Shown: positions 60,120-64,000 of the stretch, piece by piece
Layout: every line of letters begins with the position of its first letter
Position numbering within the stretch: position 1 is the stretch's first letter
Source of the DNA: Ilyonectria destructans
Taxonomy: Eukaryota; Ascomycota; Sordariomycetes; Hypocreales; Nectriaceae
Assembly: GCA_020740775.1 (NCBI GenBank)
Contig: JAHEWK010000008.1
Coordinates: 2,108,001 to 2,172,000 of the forward strand
Length of the DNA stretch: 64,000 nucleotides
Direction: 5' to 3'
Notes under the pieces: model-generated
What the model was told of the DNA's origin: nothing
The model's input: only the letters and a program-made list of their open reading frames with translations
Database searches by the model: none
Translations under genes and position numbers: made by a program

Positions 60120-60674
60120 CACGAGAGTATCGAATTTCAGGCTTTTGTGTCGAGTAGGTGGTGTTCGGCCTAACGAGAAATAAAGTCGTCCCTTTCGTGA
60201 AATTTGTACCGAAGATTCTTGCCGGTGGAGAGGTCAGGTTGCGAAAATGAATTGCCTGCCTACTGTAATTCGCTGTCTAAGGCACGTGATGGGGCTGTGA
60301 TGGCATAAGGCCTACATGTACGAAGTACATTGGCCGCAAGGGAGAAAGTGGTTCGCAAAAAGCAAGCATGCAGCACAGGGTTTCCACGCCAATCTGGTCA
60401 CACACAGCCTGATGTGGCGTGAACCCCGCCTAGAATGGACCTTGCACTCAATTCTCTAAGACAGCTTTTATTGTGTATAATAGAGCTAAAGTGACTGTAT
60501 TCTGCTGTAATGCATAGGCTGTTAATGGATGAAAGGTTGAAGTTAGATGCGCAAATGAATCAAAGTACCTGGCTACAAGCAGTGACAGTTCATGCATGAA
60601 GTGTGTAGCGAGAAAGAATCATTTAGATTTGTAATACTTCATACTTATTGGCACTGCATTCAAATTTATGTATT
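60120..60674. other. Intergenic, holds repeat module A
   Basis: This is the promoter of the ubiquitin-like-domain gene and 3' flank of the oxidase gene, with the repeat copy at 60385-60478. Confidence 0.5.
60385..60478 (+). repeat. Dispersed repeat, module A alone
   Basis: It aligns in the same orientation with 57029-57120 through AATCTGGTCACA, CAGCCTGATGT, CGTGAACCCCGCCTAGA, AATTCTCT and ACAGCTTTT. Module B does not follow here. Confidence 0.8.
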
Positions 60675-61783
60675 CTAAAGCTTTGCAATTATCGGAATCC
60701 TCATCAAGTCACGCACCTTCTCTGCAACGCCAAAGGCGTATAGATACCCCAAACTAGAGAGTCCATAGGCATGGATAATGTTTCCCCGTCTTTCCTCACG
60801 TAATCCTCCTCTTCTAGAGGGCTGGAACCCAACAATGTCTTTAACGACATCATGTTTTATATCGACCCAAGAGAAAGCCTCATTTGTCATAGTATTGACT
60901 TGTCTGAGGATATCTGCTTGTAGATCTAGCTCAGGCTGGATACGTTTGTCTCCTGGTTGCGTCACCCCTCCGAGAATAAAGTCTCCATCTGAGGGTCGCG
61001 GGATTACATATGTATATTTTGATCCTTGAATTATCATCGCCTCGTCAAGTTTGTCCGTCTTGACAAACATGGTCTGCCCACGAATACCGAAGACATTCTC
61101 ACCAGGAGCAAGTCTTTCAGCACCAAGACCAGGGGCATTGACGAGAGTCTCTACACCAGTCAATTTAACGAGCTCTTCCATGGATTCAAGCGTTCTACAT
61201 GTGAAGGACACTCCACCATTCCTGAGCTTCTGAACAAGCCAAGGCAGAAATTGGTTCGGGTTAACCACCACTCCATCATATGAGAACCCAAGGGTTACGT
61301 TCGGTGGCAGTTCGGATTGGCTCAACTGTCGATGGTTGGACACTTCAGTTTTATACTAAATTTCTGCATCCTCGGGGCGGTCGTTGAAAAATTCGGTAAT
61401 TTTGATGTCCTGAGAACCTCGACTTTAGCAATCTCATTCCTCAGTGCCACGAAGACAAGGGCACCTTGACGCCAGATGCAGGCTCGCCCTTAGTCAAGTT
61501 CTTATATACCCGCAACGATGCCGTTTGAAGCTCAGGAAACCCGATATCTGGGTGCGGGGCAAGAAGTGCGCCAGCCCTGTAATCTCGAATTCATCAGACA
61601 ATGACTGGAAGGATGGTTGCAGCCGTAGGAGATTTCTTACCAGGGGCTTGCCCACTCAGTCGATTTGTCCCCAGGAAGATTTCGAGCCACGATGATGACC
61701 TTGTATCCGACCTCGGACAAGAGCAAGGCAATGAAAAGACCGATAACACCGGCACCTGCTATCGCGACATGAGGTTGAGTCAT
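60675..61783 (-). pseudogene. D-amino-acid oxidase-like gene with in-frame stop
   Basis: Exons 61783-61641, 61576-61465 and 61409-60675 (introns 64 and 55 bp) would give 329 residues. The FAD fold is at the start (VAIAGAGVIGLFIALLLSEV). Later blocks are GFSYDGVVVNPNQFLPWL, NAPGLGAERL, VRGQTMFVKTD, YTYVIPRPSDGDFILGGVTQ and VGFQPSRRGGLREER, all DAO-family. The stretch after intron 2 (ITEFFNDRPEDAEI) is interrupted by TAG at 61356-61358, where the family has Trp (IWYK). A TGG to TAG change is likely. A second acceptor (AAATTTAG, ending at 61356) removes the stop in frame and would join GVK to YKTEV, at the cost of about 18 residues. The gene is thus either recently inactivated or spliced around the stop. 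Confidence 0.7.
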
Positions 61784-63210
61784 TGTGCTTGGTAATTTAT
61801 TGATGATAGACTGATGTGTTATTCAAGAGGAATAGAGATTGCGTTGAATGATGAAGCTCATTTTCAGAGGGGGGAGAAAGCTATACAGCAGCGGCGGCAG
61901 ACGGAAAGACAACCGAACCGGGGGATGGTCGGAAAGCCAAGCCGCTATCAGACAGATGGTCACTTGACATCCTAGATGTGGCTTATCTCTCGGAGGGAGG
62001 TTTCTGATCATTCCGGGCGTTAACTTGGCAATCTCCTAATTGTTCAAAGTTGGTGTGGCCTGTCAACATTGTTCGCAGGCTCCCTTCCCCACAAGTCAAC
62101 TCGATACTGGAAGGAATCAAGATTCGTAAGCTTCCAAACTAAGTTAGTTGATGCCAGCCCCCTAGAATTGTCGGACGTCGGGATCGGATCCCGATTCCGG
62201 ACCTGGGGTTATCACCGATTCATCATCGCTGCACGTCCCTCAAGTATCCCCCACTCCTTTCATTCGGCTATGTTTTGTTCCAATCTCGGCTGAAGAGTTT
62301 GATTGTGTCATATTAAACGAGAAAGCCTAGGGGGAGAGCGTCACCGCCGGGTTGATGGCGGCACTCGGTGATTGACAAAACTGCCAGGTTGGGAGCGTTT
62401 CTGAGCGGTCTATGAAGTAAGCCCTTGTGAAAAACAATACATAAAATGGGTGTCTATACGTATTGGCGTAACTTGTATCGGTAGATGATCCCCGAAAGTA
62501 AATATAGTTGTCCTAGACCAGACGGACGCTGCCCCCATTTCTAGCAAGTTGTGTGCTCTTGCCAACGTCGATTGTTAAACCGGCGGTTAAAACAACTAAG
62601 TAGGCTAACTACAGCTTTATATAACCGTATTTGAGACTCAAATTAGAGTTCCCGAAGCAGAAGGTACCATCTCGCGGCTTCGCATCCCGGGCTCCATTCT
62701 CGAGAGCGGAATGGGCCTCCGGTCCGCCAAACATGCAACTAGAGACCGTGTCTTATCTCCCCCCTTTTGCATGAATTGGGTATCCAATTGAAACAAAGAC
62801 ATTCCTGGCCTGATATCGACTTAGCCCAGATAAGGCTAAAGTCGTCAACTCAGTTCGCACTAAAGGCTTCCCCGGATTCCGCTACCAAGTCCAGCTCATC
62901 CCCGCGCATGGTGCAGTCATTTTATACAACCACGTTGTTGCTAACTTGTGCGATATAGCCGAATAGTATTGCGGGGGAATAGATAAGAGAAGTCCATCTA
63001 GAATCATGTTTAAAAACGCGTCCCCAAACGCAGTGCCAAATCACAATCCATCTCAACTTCCCAGGCAATTCTGGACTTGTTCAAACAACGTGACTCCTCC
63101 CCAGTTTCAACCAGGAATATCTTTCACAAGCATTTTGTTTTCCAATCTGAGTCCTCGCCATCCATCCATCAAATTTTATCACGAAGAGGGAACGCACACC
63201 AAGGCCGACG
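61784..63210. promoter_or_regulatory. Divergent promoter, oxidase and amino acid permease
   Basis: This is 1.4 kb between two outward-facing starts. No gene is seen. The arrangement is like that of the amine oxidase and permease at 8.8-13 kb. Confidence 0.4.
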
Positions 63211-64000
63211 ATGGCATTCCCCACGGAAGTCCACCACGGAAAGGAGGATGGAATCGACGAAGATCCCGTCCGCCTTGCCGCAGCGACTTCATATACAGAC
63301 GGCGACGTCGAACCTGCTGGCTCTAGGGCCCTTGGTCGAACGGAAACCCACCGAGGTATTAAATCTCGACATTCGCAGATGATTGCAATTGGTGGCACCA
63401 TCGGTACCGGTCTCTTCGTTGGGACAGGCCAAGCTCTAGCTACTGCTGGACCTGCGAACCTGTTCCTCGCCTACATCATCATCTGTTTCTTTGTTTATGG
63501 CATCGTAACTGCGACATCTGAAATCAGCTCATATCTGCCGACCCCTGGCTCTTCAATGGCCTCCAATGGTAGCCGCTATGTCTCGAAGAGCTTAGGATTT
63601 GCTATGGGGTACCTTTATTGGTACTCCTTTAGTATTCTCGTGGCATATGAAGTTACGGCTGCAGCTCTTGTCATCAACTACTGGCCGAATAGTATCCATA
63701 TTGCGGTATGGATTACTATTATGCTGGCTGTTATAATTTTCTTGAATATGGCTCCAGTTGGCATATATGCGGAGTCTGAATTCTGGTTTGCCTCGGTGAA
63801 GGTGTTCATGATTATTGGGCTACTTCTTCTTGCTGTTATTCTTGCTTTTGGGGGTGGCCCATCGGGCCAGCGACTTGGCTTCACCTATTGGAATAACCCC
63901 GGCCCAATGAATGAGTATCTTGTTGATGGCGCAGGCGGTCGATTCTGTTCGTTCGTGTACGCTTTGACATTCTCGACATTTTCTTTCGCCTTCGGCCCGG
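63211..64000 (+). CDS. Amino acid permease (YAT/AAT family), 3' end beyond window
   Basis: From ATG 63211 the frame stays open to the last base (263 codons), so it is cut by the window edge. A polar N-tail of about 50 residues ends in the conserved HRGIKSRHSQMIAIGGTIGT and GLFVGTGQALATAGP, the first helix and substrate motif of fungal YAT permeases (Gap1/Can1/Dip5 kin). Next come EISSYLPTPGSS, FAMGYLYWYSFSILVAYEVT and FWFASVKVFMIIG. Twelve helices and about 550 residues are expected in full, in the plasma membrane. Its divergence from a D-amino-acid oxidase locus hints at shared amino acid use. Confidence 0.88.
   Translation, partial: MAFPTEVHHGKEDGIDEDPVRLAAATSYTDGDVEPAGSRALGRTETHRGIKSRHSQMIAIGGTIGTGLFVGTGQALATAGPANLFLAYIIICFFVYGIVTATSEISSYLPTPGSSMASNGSRYVSKSLGFAMGYLYWYSFSILVAYEVTAAALVINYWPNSIHIAVWITIMLAVIIFLNMAPVGIYAESEFWFASVKVFMIIGLLLLAVILAFGGGPSGQRLGFTYWNNPGPMNEYLVDGAGGRFCSFVYALTFSTFSFAFGP

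Overview
The window is nuclear DNA of a filamentous ascomycete, most likely a Sordariomycete; the genus cannot be set from sequence alone. The evidence is short GT..AG introns of about 46-240 bp with CTAAC/CTGAC-like branch sites, Zn2Cys6 regulators, a fungal homoaconitase of the alpha-aminoadipate lysine pathway, a fungal-type Sec61 alpha, and long gene-poor intervals. All gene models were rebuilt by reading splice junctions by hand. Every multi-exon model offered as intact closes to a whole number of codons.

119-8814: a homeobox regulator on the minus strand, with about 6.7 kb of gene-free DNA upstream of it. 8815-15029: a compact amine-use module made of an APC-family permease, a divergently transcribed flavin amine oxidase and a Zn2Cys6 regulator. 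15124-22277: a p34/Irc6-like adaptin-binding protein and a large ABCC (MRP-type) transporter, then 7.5 kb without a convincing gene. 29775-36213: a housekeeping block of SEC61 alpha, tRNA dimethylallyltransferase (MOD5 type) and homoaconitase (LYS4), the last two convergent. 37611-40656: a tiny membrane protein and a Zn2Cys6/fungal_trans regulator, followed by 4.6 kb of regulatory-looking or degenerate DNA. 45236-48489: TAF6 and a four-helix MARVEL-like protein, divergent from each other.

From about 49.6 kb the character changes to accessory DNA. It holds a small split C2H2 gene, a nearly pure 69-bp G tract, a Mnn2-type mannosyltransferase, a frameshifted gene remnant, a secreted intradiol dioxygenase, a modular dispersed repeat present at three places, an N-STAND-like/ubiquitin-like-domain gene directly followed by an Ssn6-like TPR gene, a D-amino-acid oxidase gene with an in-frame stop, and an amino acid permease that runs off the end of the window.

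The genes most likely to work together are the permease, amine oxidase and regulator at 8.8-15.0 kb (import, oxidation and control), and possibly the oxidase and permease pair at 60.7-64.0 kb. The most unusual item is the tandem at 57.7-60.1 kb, which looks like one chimeric gene split by a frame break, or two recently separated genes.
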